Assembly (NCBI GenBank): GCA_004352715.1
Contig: SCFE01000024.1
Location: forward strand, 2,388,668 to 2,419,438
Source: Hofstenia miamia
Taxonomy: Eukaryota > Xenacoelomorpha > Acoela
DNA length: 30,771 bases
Direction of reading: 5' to 3'
The position numbers and the translations under genes are program-made. Positions 8,805-18,560 of this stretch are shown here, piece by piece. The notes below the pieces were generated by a model, which saw nothing but the letters and a program-made list of their open reading frames with translations, did not search any database and had not been told where the DNA came from. Within the stretch, counting starts at the first letter, position 1; each line of letters starts with the position of its first letter.

Positions 8805-10863
8805 TTATTGTTCTTGAGTTGCACGTCTTATTCTATAATTAGTCAGATAATTAATATTTTGTTGTGTAATCATGTTTTTCAACTTCTTCTTAAATATTGT
8901 AAAAATTTTTTCACTTCTTGTACTGTAATCCAGTTTGTTCCATAGTGATATTGAATAATTTAGGAATCCGTTCTTCATTACTTTTCTATTATACTTAGTT
9001 TTACCAAATGTAATTGTTCTTTGATTTAAATGATTAGAAATGTTTGATTTTCTTTTCCAAAATATCGATAAACATCTAATATTTTGAAGAGCTTCTAATG
9101 ATCTTAGATGATATTTACACATTATTTCTTTTTTATCTTTGTTGCTAATTATGTTTATTCCTCATTTAAATACTTTCTCTAATTTCAATTTTGCCTTATT
9201 ATTTAAGTTCGTCAATAAACAAGATGGGATAAAACAAGTGATCAAAAGAGTATTACCTTCCATTCTATAGGTATAAACTTTCCAATTTTTTGAATTGATC
9301 TTATACCATACGCCATTTTCTTTATGATGTTGTTTGCCTCGTCTTCAAAATTCAATTTATTATCAATTACTACTCCCAAATATTTCATTTTTGGTGATTC
9401 GTGAATGATGTTGTTACATATCTTAATACTTTCTAATGTTGATTCATTTCTTCTATTCTTAATTACCATAAATNNNNNNNNNNNNNNNNNNNNNNNNNNN
9501 NNNNNNNNNNNNNNNNNNNNNNNNNNNNNNNNNNNNNNNNNNNNNNNNNNNNNNNNNNNNNNNNNNNNNNNNNNNNNNNNNNNNNNNNNNNNNNNNNNNN
9601 NNNNNNNNNNNNNNNNNNNNNNNNNNNNNNNNNNNNNNNNNNNNNNNNNNNNNNNNNNNNNNNNNNNNNNNNNNNNNNNNNNNNNNNNNNNNNNNNNNNN
9701 NNNNNNNNNNNNNNNNNNNNNNNNNNNNNNNNNNNNNNNNNNNNNNNNNNNNNNNNNNNNNNNNNNNNNNNNNNNNNNNNNNNNNNNNNNNNNNNNNNNN
9801 NNNNNNNNNNNNNNNNNNNNNNNNNNNNNNNNNNNNNNNNNNNNNNNNNNNNNNNNNNNNNNNNNNNNNNNNNNNNNNNNNNNNNNNNNNNNNNNNNNNN
9901 NNNNNNNNNNNNNNNNNNNNNNNNNNNNNNNNNNNNNNNNNNNNNNNNNNNNNNNNNNNNNNNNNNNNNNNNNNNNNNNNNNNNNNNNNNNNNNNNNNNN
10001 NNNNNNNNNNNNNNNNNNNNNNNNNNNNNNNNNNNNNNNNNNNNNNNNNNNNNNNNNNNNNNNNNNNNNNNNNNNNNNNNNNNNNNNNNNNNNNNNNNNN
10101 NNNNNNNNNNNNNNNNNNNNNNNNNNNNNNNNNNNNNNNNNNNNNNNNNNNNNNNNNNNNNNNNNNNNNNNNNNNNNNNNNNTTTTCGTTTCTTTAGATA
10201 TCCATATCTTTCACGTTTTGTTACTATTCTTTACGTTGTGTTTTTGAATCTTTATAATAGGACAAAGCTTATGTTACATACTTGTTAAATTATCAATTAT
10301 AAATATCATTTCTTGATCCACTGTTGTGCCAAAGTAATAATCATTCCAATTTAAGTTGATCAATTCCTTCAAAAATTTTTGTTGTTAAAGAATTTCTTTG
10401 AATAAAATCTTTTAGTGGAATATATCAGTGAATCTGTTTGAGTCTTTATGTTATCCAATATTGCACATGTCATTAAATGGTCTGATATGAAAAAATCTGT
10501 AACAAAAACTTCATATGTCTTAATGCTTGAGATGTCAGTAATGATATAATCAATCAGAGAAGACTTAACAAAGTTTATACGCGTTGGTATATTTTTATTC
10601 AGAACTTCCATATTGAAGACATCAATTATATCATTAATTTTCCTTTTTTCAATTTCACATAAATAATTTTGGTTATAATCACCCATAACTAAGTTTGTTG
10701 TTTGATTTGCAATGCAAATTTCTTTGTATAAATTTTCTTCAAAAGCTTGAAATGATTGTTTGTTACTACAATAACTTATATTGATCAAATAATAGACTCC
10801 ATATATATTAAATTGAACCCATAAGCTATCAAATTCAGAATCATTTTCAGAAATATCATCTCT
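8805..10863 (-). pseudogene. Leftward non-LTR retrotransposon (LINE) ORF2: endonuclease and reverse transcriptase, broken and gapped
   Basis: The endonuclease part (about 10369-10863) has SEFDSLWVQF, VMGDYNQN, a PTRI block, SLIDYIITD and a final ISDHLM with the catalytic Asp-His of APE-type endonucleases. A linker (10183-10370) reads DFLKELINLNWNDYYFGTT. After the 709-N gap comes the end of the RT palm/thumb (9242-9469) with MKYLGVVIDNKLNFEDEAN and GIRSIQKIGKFIP. The C-terminal tail (8805-9122) ends RIRRATQEQ with typical LINE tail composition. Frame changes separate endonuclease and linker, and RT and tail. The catalytic RT core falls in the gap. The clade looks Jockey/CR1-like but cannot be fixed. 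The element probably continues into the 1000-N gap to its right. Confidence 0.8.
9474..10182. other. Assembly gap, 709 N
   Basis: Run of N within the leftward LINE; it hides the reverse transcriptase core. Any open frame drawn across it is meaningless. Confidence 0.99.
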
Positions 10864-11863
10864 NNNNNNNNNNNNNNNNNNNNNNNNNNNNNNNNNNNNN
10901 NNNNNNNNNNNNNNNNNNNNNNNNNNNNNNNNNNNNNNNNNNNNNNNNNNNNNNNNNNNNNNNNNNNNNNNNNNNNNNNNNNNNNNNNNNNNNNNNNNNN
11001 NNNNNNNNNNNNNNNNNNNNNNNNNNNNNNNNNNNNNNNNNNNNNNNNNNNNNNNNNNNNNNNNNNNNNNNNNNNNNNNNNNNNNNNNNNNNNNNNNNNN
11101 NNNNNNNNNNNNNNNNNNNNNNNNNNNNNNNNNNNNNNNNNNNNNNNNNNNNNNNNNNNNNNNNNNNNNNNNNNNNNNNNNNNNNNNNNNNNNNNNNNNN
11201 NNNNNNNNNNNNNNNNNNNNNNNNNNNNNNNNNNNNNNNNNNNNNNNNNNNNNNNNNNNNNNNNNNNNNNNNNNNNNNNNNNNNNNNNNNNNNNNNNNNN
11301 NNNNNNNNNNNNNNNNNNNNNNNNNNNNNNNNNNNNNNNNNNNNNNNNNNNNNNNNNNNNNNNNNNNNNNNNNNNNNNNNNNNNNNNNNNNNNNNNNNNN
11401 NNNNNNNNNNNNNNNNNNNNNNNNNNNNNNNNNNNNNNNNNNNNNNNNNNNNNNNNNNNNNNNNNNNNNNNNNNNNNNNNNNNNNNNNNNNNNNNNNNNN
11501 NNNNNNNNNNNNNNNNNNNNNNNNNNNNNNNNNNNNNNNNNNNNNNNNNNNNNNNNNNNNNNNNNNNNNNNNNNNNNNNNNNNNNNNNNNNNNNNNNNNN
11601 NNNNNNNNNNNNNNNNNNNNNNNNNNNNNNNNNNNNNNNNNNNNNNNNNNNNNNNNNNNNNNNNNNNNNNNNNNNNNNNNNNNNNNNNNNNNNNNNNNNN
11701 NNNNNNNNNNNNNNNNNNNNNNNNNNNNNNNNNNNNNNNNNNNNNNNNNNNNNNNNNNNNNNNNNNNNNNNNNNNNNNNNNNNNNNNNNNNNNNNNNNNN
11801 NNNNNNNNNNNNNNNNNNNNNNNNNNNNNNNNNNNNNNNNNNNNNNNNNNNNNNNNNNNNNNN
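10864..11863. other. Assembly gap, exactly 1000 N
   Basis: The round length suggests an arbitrary placeholder gap of unknown true size. Left flank is LINE endonuclease; right flank is a different, rightward coding fragment. Confidence 0.99.
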
Positions 11864-11868
11864 TTATA

Positions 11869-12473
11869 ATGGATGGTCTATTTCCGACTCCTAGTACCTC
11901 CCCTAACGTGTCTTATTTTGTTGAAGAATTAATGAAATGTTTCAATTCTATGAAAAAAATTACCTACCAGATTGTGCAGCAAAATTCAAGCTGGAAAAAC
12001 AATGGAACAATGATATGGACTATCTTGCTGAACTTAGATGGGCATATTCATTTTACATAAAAGAAAAGAAGTTACCTCAAATTAAATTTAGGCCACTACC
12101 CAATCTTTCACAGGCTCGGTGGAATTCAAGAGCTATATATGCTTTACTCTCTTACCTTTTGGTCGCCAAAAATCGGCAAAATTTAAAAAACGTCTGTGAT
12201 TTTATTGTCTCTGATTGGGCTGACGTATGGTTTGGGAATCATTTGTATCATTCCGATGATTTCAAAAAATTACATAATTCAATACAAAAGATGGGTAATG
12301 AAAAAGCGCTCAAATGTCTTTCAAAACATTTCTCAATTGAACCTTCGAAACTCGCTATTCCTCGGAACAATCGATTGGCAGAGCGAGGAATTAAAACCAT
12401 GGGAGAACTTGAACAATTTTGCAGAAGTGATGAAACATTGTGTGGTCGTTTTCTGCTTTCAAACGATTTATGA
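11869..12473 (+). pseudogene. C-terminal part of an unrecognised repeat-type protein, possibly DDE transposase
   Basis: The main frame runs from 11925 to the stop at 12471-12473 (about 180 codons). An earlier piece in another frame starts MDGLFPTPST at 11869, so a frame change lies near 11930. Conserved-looking blocks are FRPLPNLSQARWNSRAIYAL, CDFIVSDWADVWFGNHLY, KHFSIEPSKLAIPRNNRLAE and ERGIKTMGELEQF. I have the impression that this C-terminal block recurs in uncharacterised multi-copy proteins of invertebrates. The 'AERGIK' context resembles the last catalytic Glu of DDE enzymes, but this is inference. The N-terminus lies in the 1000-N gap. It is oriented against the LINE pieces on both sides, so it may be an insertion between them. 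Confidence 0.45.
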
Positions 12474-12783
12474 ATGTATTTTTCAAGAAATAAATATTAT
12501 TCTTCAAATATTCAATTTTCTAAAGAATTAAAAATAGTAGGAAAAATAATTAAATTTTACAAAATTGCTTCATAATAAGGTCAGATTTGTATTCTTCAAA
12601 ATACCACTTCCCAATTTATAGCGTATCTAGGTCAGTATCTTACATTGTAATAACGTATTTTCAATTCACGATGCGCGGGCAATTTTTTATTCGGATTGAA
12701 AAATAAATGCGATTTTCGAAATCAGTGCATAAAAGTTCATTTAAAAAGTTGTGAGGGAGGTTCTTTGTAAAAATAGACTATAC
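12474..12783. other. Spacer between the unassigned fragment and LINE ORF1
   Basis: AT-rich; no terminal repeats or coding recognised. It may be the 3' flank of the inserted element at 11869-12473. Confidence 0.4.
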
Positions 12784-13317
12784 CTAGTCTTCATATAATG
12801 GTATATTAGTAATCTTGATTTTTGGCATAAGTTTGATCGATTTTTTTATGTTTATGTTCCTCAATTTACCAAGTGCTCTTTCTGTAATATTTGCATCTTC
12901 ATCTGATTTACAAAGTAAGATAATATCATTTTTGTCATTTAATTTCAATTGTTCTACACTTGGCCCTTTCGTTCCCAAATTTTTAATTGACTTTTCAACA
13001 TTTTGAACAATTTTTTTGCATTCTTTTTCATTTAAACTACCATCATCATTTTTTAAATTATTACTTGAAATGACTAATTTTGGCTTAAATATCTTCGAAT
13101 GTTTAAATTCTTTGATTGTAGGAGTAATAGTATTACTCAATTTTGCATTTTCACATTGATTTTTCAAGAATTTAATGAATTTCGAGTTTATGCCACAAAC
13201 AATATCTTCATATTCAAGTTTTAATGCATCTGATAATTTTAGTTCATTAATAAAGTCATCAAGATTAGAAAAATCCTCTATAAAAGGACTAGCTTTTAGA
13301 ATTTCTGAATAATGCAT
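12784..13317 (-). CDS. LINE ORF1 (Gag-like RNA-binding protein), truncated
   Basis: Uninterrupted leftward frame of 177 codons from ATG at 13317 (MHYSEILKASPFIEDF). The C-terminal half has the layout of ORF1 proteins of Jockey-type LINEs: a Lys-rich helix (KKIVQNVEKSIKNLGTKG), an RRM-like strand pair (NDIILLCKSDEDANITE) and KLMPKIKITNIPLYED. In the family this protein coats the RNA and is usually followed by CCHC zinc knuckles; here the frame stops before any knuckle, and downstream sequence is unrelated, so the 3' part is lost. It could be ORF1 of the same LINE whose ORF2 lies at 8805-10863, separated by the rightward fragment at 11869-12473, or another copy. Confidence 0.6.
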   Translation of the reverse strand: MHYSEILKASPFIEDFSNLDDFINELKLSDALKLEYEDIVCGINSKFIKFLKNQCENAKLSNTITPTIKEFKHSKIFKPKLVISSNNLKNDDGSLNEKECKKIVQNVEKSIKNLGTKGPSVEQLKLNDKNDIILLCKSDEDANITERALGKLRNINIKKSIKLMPKIKITNIPLYED

Positions 13318-13899
13318 ATGATTGTTAATTAAGCAAAAAATAAATCTTACCGTTTAACAATCTCCCACCAATTAGAGAGAATGTCAATATATTTTGAATT
13401 TCCAAGCATTTTTTGACTATTTGAGAGTCTAATATATGTATTTCTATTACTAGATTTAGCTTCAGGTTTTGATGTATTGCTACAGGTTTTGATACATCGG
13501 ACACTGTTATGGTTTCATTTCACATTTGACAAATATTTGCATAACGTTTTGACTTTGTATACCATTCCACTTTACATTGTTAATTGTGTAGATCTTGAAA
13601 TAGTATTCCAAAAAATGCTAATATTCAAATAATGGGAGAGAAGAAATTAACCTTAGATTCTGTAATGTTTTAAGTTTTGTTTTTTATATTTATTTTCTCT
13701 ACGATGCTTTCAGATTGATGTGTGATTAGAAATAATTCTCCTTTAAAAATTGATTTTCAACAAGTCTAATACACATTTTTGTTAGCAAAAATGTTAAATG
13801 TGTAAAAACATTTTGAAATTTTTATATTATTTTGTAATCACATGAAACAAATTTAGTAATATTAACTGTTTAAAATGCAAATGTGACAAAATTATTATT
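13318..13899. other. AT-rich stretch, nothing recognised
   Basis: Contains a short direct repeat of CAGGTTTTGAT(A/G)(C/T)AT-type sequence near 13462-13500 but no gene. Confidence 0.4.
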
Positions 13900-14560
13900 A
13901 GCGAGATGAGATCTCCAATTTTCAGTAGCGTAAAGTAAAGTATCAGCCTTGCAAAAGCCGAATTGAGTATTCGAAAGAATTGATTCGTTATAGAGATAAG
14001 TGATTATTTGATTAAATAAGTTTTTCGAAGATTTTTGCAAAAGGCAAGATGATTGAAATAGGCTGATAATTGCAACATCTTAGCGGGTTATCTCTTTTAT
14101 ATATGGGAGGAAGGTCCGTTTGATTTATTAACTTTTAGCTTATTTATTGCTTGAAGGACTTCGTATCGAGTCACAAATCGGAATGAAAAATAATTTTGAG
14201 GAAGTTTGTAGTTAGATTTTTTAAGTTTAAGTGGCACCGAAGGTCCCAAGTATTTGCCTAGGTTAATACATTGATCATTGAATGCACAATAGCAATATCA
14301 TTGCGTTTAGTTAACATTCCACCATTGCTATTTTCAATAATATGCGGGTGTTGCATATAACTCTTGTTTCTGTTCAATACATTGTTGATGAAATCCCAGT
14401 TATGTTTAGGGTCATTTATTGCATATACCGATTTGTGCTGCTCTCATTTCAATATTAGATTTGTTCCTTGCAATTCTATATAACCGGTAGTTATCAGCAG
14501 TTTTATTTCGTGAGTAAGTTTTGGATTGAGTTTTTTCCATTTTGGTATACTAGCTCAGTA
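13900..14560 (-). pseudogene. Highly decayed LINE reverse transcriptase N-terminal region
   Basis: No long open frame exists, but reading leftward in shifting frames gives, in LINE order: an Arg/Lys-rich helix (NRIYRLARNKSN-like, near 14470), WDFINNVLNRNKS (about 14400), NYQPISIILPFAKIFEKLI (about 14020-14080), matching the RT fingers motif that precedes motif A, and then a shifted-frame block near 13960 that leads toward TENWRSH. Each block is separated by stops or indels, so the copy is much older than the neighbouring LINEs. Motifs A to C are absent, so it is truncated downstream, next to the LINE ORF1 at 12784-13317. Confidence 0.55.
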
Positions 14561-15159
14561 GGAAGATAGTTTATTAGTGAGATTTTGGATATTAAGATGA
14601 ACATATTTAATTGGGGCAATATGCACACATCATACCACAATAATTGTCATACGGTAAATCTTAGACGCATTAGGCCCGGGGTTAGGCTCAATACCGGCTT
14701 TGATCAAAAGAAAAAAATTGTGCACCTAATATACTGGAATATATAACGAACACGTAATATAAATGAAAAATTAATTAAATAGGCAGCTTTTTTATGGAAT
14801 GTTAAACTAATGGACTTTTAACCTTTAACATATACTGGAAAAGTTGCATATTTCAAAGAAATATGCAAGAATAGAAAACATTAGTCTGTTGGACTGTGAA
14901 TGCTGGTGTGGTTCGAGAAGTAAATGTGTCTTTATAAATTTCGATTCTATACAAATATAATGTATTTTGCAAATTAAAAATAACAATTTCCGATTATAAA
15001 TGTTGGAAATATATTCTGGAATACACTATTTACAAAAATTCAGAGCAATGGACGGACTTGCATCATACTCAGGTGGCTGGAAATAAAAACTGATTTACAT
15101 TCAAACAAATAAATAGCTGAGAGTGAGAAAATGAGCAATTGGTTTGGTCATTTTCAAAA
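14561..15159. other. Stretch without recognised gene; possible 3' UTR of the leftward exon
   Basis: AT-rich, no convincing frame. The part next to 15159 would be 3' untranslated sequence if the exon at 15160-15297 is real. Confidence 0.35.
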
Positions 15160-15297
15160 TTACTTGGAACGTTGCTTCACTTCTTTGTCGATTCGCAAGT
15201 AATAGTTCTGCGCCATCGAGTTAATAATTGATAAGAGAAAGTAGATGACCATACATATCACAAAATTGTTAAATATCCATGAAATCCAATTGTCACT
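15160..15297 (-). CDS. Candidate last exon of a host membrane protein
   Basis: On the minus strand a T-rich tract ending TTTGTTTAG (complement of about 15298-15306) is a good 3' splice site. It is followed directly by 45 codons and TAA at 15160-15162. The translation opens [12 protein letters not shown], runs through a hydrophobic span of about 20 residues ([15 protein letters not shown]) fit for a transmembrane helix, and ends with a polar, basic tail [15 protein letters not shown]. That is the layout of a C-terminal tail anchor or last membrane pass. No transposon family looks like this. The family is not recognised; upstream exons should lie to the right on the minus strand but I could not identify them. 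Confidence 0.45.
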   Translation of the reverse strand, partial: SDNWISWIFNNFVICMVIYFLLSIINSMAQNYYLRIDKEVKQRSK

Positions 15298-15600
15298 CTA
15301 AACAAATTAGATTAAAAATTCAATTTTTACCAAACCTTATAAAAACGTAGAGCAATAATGAATTACAGATGCAAAATTTTGAATAATTTTAAGTATGATG
15401 TTTAAGAGTGGACATGGACCCACATTTTTCCACCCATTCCAGCCCGCACCTACGGCGTTCGCACCCGAATTAAAACCATTTTTTCTAAGCTTAGTGTCAA
15501 ATTTTGGATGAACATGAGCAAAACAATATGTTGATCAAAACAATAATAAAAAACTATATTATGAAGAATATCACTACGCTAATTGAACAAGTTTTTTTCA
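15298..15600. other. Possible intron upstream of the 15160-15297 exon
   Basis: AT-rich apart from a GC-richer patch near 15415-15475 (CCACCCATTCCAGCCCGCAC region). Nothing coding recognised. Confidence 0.35.
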
Positions 15601-15988
15601 GTTTCAGCAGTCCCAACATCTCCATGTCGAAGGCGAAAGGCTACCGCGTTGGTCGGTGAATATATTTTCCGCAGCTGAAAAGTGACGTTCACTTTCGGTA
15701 GAAGACACCCGTGCAACGAAAACTCTTCGAGCCGAGATTGGGCAAAGTGCTCTTCTTGTGATACTAAAATACCAGTGGGTTTTTGTAAATGGTACCAACT
15801 GTTTGATTTTGATAGCGCGAATTTCATCATTAACCGTCAATTCAAATTCCTCAGAAACAAAGGAAACTTGAAATATGTCGTCAAATAATGACGTGTGGGG
15901 TTGCTTTGCTGGTGGTGCTGACACTTCAAAAACGGTGGAGTATTCTTGCAATAGCCCTGGCGTAGATAGCGCCTCTAATCCTGCAATA
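15601..15988 (-). pseudogene. hAT transposase C-terminal fragment (dimerisation region)
   Basis: Leftward frame of about 125 codons. It begins LDIIAGLEALSTPGLLQEY, passes FELTVNDEIRAI, then shows the hAT C-terminal signature: RRALCPISARRVFVARVSST with SSTESERHFSAAENIFTDQR and GSLSPS. In hAT enzymes this region forms the dimer interface and holds the last catalytic Glu near 'S-ER-FS-A'. The typical tryptophan pair before it is reduced to one (KTHWYF). Both ends are cut off and the upstream frame meets a stop near 15990. GC content is higher than the surroundings. Inactive fragment; no terminal repeats found. Confidence 0.7.
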
Positions 15989-16210
15989 ATATCCAGTTAT
16001 ACTTGAGCAAGGAATGACGTAGTGGACGGTGAATTTGCAATTATTATTCAGGTAGATATTTAAAACGATTACCTCATTAATTTAATTGGAAAACGTAGAA
16101 AAGCAAATAAAAAAGCCTAGCTAAGCCCTGCGCACTTATTGGTAGAATGTCACAGAGTTTTAATGTCAGTTCAGCTAATAAATTGAATTTTTCATACAAT
16201 CTCTTTACAG

Positions 16211-16468
16211 AAAGAACAAAAAACGAATTTTCACATTGAAAGCTTGGAATTTATACAAGTTTTTCAAAAAAATGAATCAAACATTTCAGAAATATTGGTA
16301 GCGTGGCATGTTTTAAAACAATTATTTCGAAACTGGTCAATATTTTTACTGTTTAATGTTAAAATGTTTTATAAATCACTCCAAAGTTGGATGTTGATAC
16401 TGAGCAACACTATATTCGGTTTTGCTCTAATAGCCTATTCAGTATATGCAAATTTGAAGAGGGCATAA
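16211..16468 (+). CDS. Candidate exon of an unrecognised protein with a C-terminal hydrophobic segment
   Basis: A pyrimidine tract ending TCTCTTTACAG at 16200-16210 is a strong 3' splice site, followed by an open frame of 85 codons to TAA at 16466-16468. The translation begins KEQKTNFHIESLEFIQVFQ and ends in a hydrophobic span (SWMLILSNTIFGFALIAYS) with the short tail VYANLKRA. This could be a final exon of a membrane protein. Codon use is AT-rich like the local DNA. A second open stretch at 16475-16666 follows but lacks features and may be 3' UTR. Not homologous to any family I recognise. Confidence 0.3.
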   Translation, partial: KEQKTNFHIESLEFIQVFQKNESNISEILVAWHVLKQLFRNWSIFLLFNVKMFYKSLQSWMLILSNTIFGFALIAYSVYANLKRA

Positions 16469-16669
16469 TGTAATGTGAACGCAGCTTTACAATTTCTACA
16501 ATATTTACTGTTTATTTACGTATTAGGGGTTCAGGAAATCCCCCCTTTTATGAAGAAAAGAAATATTTCACTATTACGAACTTATGAACAATATAATAAC
16601 TTAACCCTTATCCAGACATATGTTGACATTTTGTCCCAGGAGCAATATAAAATTGTTCATTTCTAAAGT

Positions 16670-16960
16670 TACAAAAAAGTTAGATATCCTCAAATTCAGC
16701 GGGATGAATGATTTTATTAGATGTTAATTTCATGTAAAATTCTTTTAAAAAAATCTAAAAATAAGAAATTTTTGTATTATAACTCCCTAAAAGCAAATTT
16801 TTAACAACTTATCAACATTCATATAAATTCTGTGTGTGACTTATATTTATGTGCTTGCGTCATGTGTTGGATACTTGTATATTTACTAATAAATTTGTCT
16901 CAAATGAATAATCATTTCTTTAGGTTTTAGACTGCTGTTGAATTTATATTCTGTGCCACG
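16670..16960. other. AT-rich stretch, nothing recognised
   Basis: No coding, repeat or RNA structure seen. Confidence 0.4.
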
Positions 16961-16974
16961 TAGTCAGCTACCAC

Positions 16975-17373
16975 CCTAACAATATGAAGAAAAAGAGACG
17001 TTTGATGAAACAATATGTAGACTTGCTATAATTGCTGAAGACCTGTAAACTGAAAAATTCACTGATGATGTTTCTATTATTGAAGAAGGTGAATCCCATC
17101 AACCAATAGAAAAAGTATTCAATGAAGCTAATATATGTGAAAAACTGATAGCAGAAGATGATTCTAAGGAAGACAATAGCGAGGGTGAAAAAAGTGTACA
17201 AAATCAACAAGCTATTGTTGTGGGAAGCGCTACATATTTGCAACAAAACCGATACCGGGATTGGAACGAGACCAGCTCTACGAGAACAGGTAGCAGTTAA
17301 ACACCAAACCATGTCATTTGACTCTTTTGACATATTAGCCTTTTGGAAAAATGCCCATACAAGACACTTTTAA
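16975..17373 (+). pseudogene. Decayed coding remnant with an acidic segment, possibly transposase-derived
   Basis: One frame reads EEKETFDETICRLAIIAEDL, a TAA, then an acidic stretch with FTDDVSIIEEGESHQPIE and IAEDDSKEDNSEGEKSV up to about 17290. A second frame continues from about 17204 with NKLLLWEALHICNKTDTGI and ends SFDSFDILAFWKNAHTRHF at the TAA near 17371. The late 'FDILAFWKN' block resembles the start of the hAT C-terminal region, and an acidic linker before it is common in such proteins, but evidence is thin. Confidence 0.25.
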
Positions 17374-17475
17374 TCGATAAGTCGACTTTAATCAATATAC
17401 AAAAAGACGCCACCCGCTCCTTATAGTTGGCTGGTTTTCAATTACATCTATCTTTATTAAGCCGACTTTAACAAA

Positions 17476-17808
17476 TTACACTTGATTAGCTAATTTATTA
17501 GTTAGGTAAGCTGCAATTGCGTCTTTGATGTCCAACGCTAACGTCATTACAAAACTGCCCAACCAAGTATGTAATGAATTATTGCTATATAAGCGGTTAG
17601 AAAAGAAAAACTTTACACCAATAAGTAAATCAGGCATGTTCAAAAGTAACACGCCAAAATGAAAGAACTGTTTCGTCTGTGGGTCAATACTGACAGGTGG
17701 GTTCATGTTGAACGCGGGGAAAGATAAAATGTCAAATTGCAAATCAAAAACTGAACACGCCTGGAAAATGGCGGAAATTTCATTGGGTGGGTTAATGCAA
17801 CAGCGCAT
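17476..17808 (-). CDS. Hypothetical ORF, 110 codons
   Basis: Leftward ATG-initiated frame (MRCCINPPNEISAIFQACSV) ending KLANQV. Middle part contains QFFHFGVLLLNMPDLLIGV and a C-terminal helix-like DIKDAIAAYLTNKL. It is moderately hydrophobic with no clear signal peptide. It lies about 70 bp from the start of the rightward hAT N-terminal relic, divergently arranged. I do not recognise it; it may be a chance frame in GC-richer transposon-derived DNA. Confidence 0.2.
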   Translation of the reverse strand: MRCCINPPNEISAIFQACSVFDLQFDILSFPAFNMNPPVSIDPQTKQFFHFGVLLLNMPDLLIGVKFFFSNRLYSNNSLHTWLGSFVMTLALDIKDAIAAYLTNKLANQV

Positions 17809-17877
17809 AGTTATTATTCATTCAATATCGTAATTCATTTTGAATAGCGCGGTAGTGTTTTAATTATAACTTTAGAA

Positions 17878-18231
17878 TGAGTGCTCAGGATATACAATCT
17901 AAAATTTCAAGAAACTTTATACCCTCCGTAAGCACATTGGCGGTAAAAGCACCGTATGGAAAAATACTGCGATATTGCAAAAGAAGATAGCTTTGTTAGC
18001 TGCAATCGCTGCTTTAAGGTTATCACCTACAAGCCAGCCGATGGAACAAACGGACTCTTGAAGAATGTGAAATTCTGCAAAAAGGCGAACTGTGGTAGTC
18101 AACCGTCCTCATCGAAACAAACAACAATTCTTTTTCTTAAGGAAACTCCTATTAATACAGCAGCGAAAGAAAGCGTCAATAAAACTCTTGTTCGAATGTG
18201 CGCAAAGGCTATCGCCTCTAAGCACAGCTAA
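17878..18231 (+). pseudogene. hAT transposase N-terminal fragment (BED-type zinc finger)
   Basis: Starts near ATG 17878 (MSAQDIQSKISRNF). In one frame a GGKSTVWK segment is visible near 17940; after a frame change the 17956 frame reads EDSFVSCNRCFKVITYKPAD, then GTNGLLKNVKFCKKANCG and ends AKESVNKTLVRMCAKAIASKH before TAA. 'SxVWK...C..C...G...L' is the layout of the DNA-binding BED finger of hAT transposases, with Asn where the first zinc His is normally found. The catalytic part is missing. Opposite in orientation to the C-terminal fragment at 15601-15988, so it is not simply the same copy. Confidence 0.5.
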
Positions 18232-18560
18232 TGGTGAACGATTCCAAGAAACTTCAACTATGAGCATCTGAAGTCGGCATGGTTAATAGTCATTTTCTGT
18301 GAAAATTTATTGTTTCTGAATTGGTGAACCCCATTGAATTCAGGATTGGACTGTCCGGTTCCATGCAAATTAACTTGTGCTTTCGATATTGTGTTTCAAA
18401 AAAACCTTTTCCAGTTGCCTGTGGCCCGGTGCGCTTTCAGCAACAATATCGATGACCACATTTATCCAAGCAAGTTTCATCTAATCATTAGCTGTTGCAC
18501 AGTGGAAGAATTAAGTCCGTAGTTCGTAATGAACCATACCATGTACACTAGTTAACCCGA
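18232..18560. other. Stretch after the hAT fragment, nothing firm
   Basis: Possibly further decayed hAT sequence, GC-richer than average; the open frame at 18334-18522 has no recognisable motif. Confidence 0.3.

Noticed and set aside
9405-10247. Apparent 280-codon rightward frame
   Set aside because: Almost entirely made of the 709-N gap; the real content here is the leftward LINE.
16968-17333. Leftward 121-codon hydrophobic frame
   Set aside because: Phe/Leu-rich reading opposite the acidic, Glu/Lys-rich rightward remnant; hydrophobicity is explained as the complement of GAA/AAA codons.
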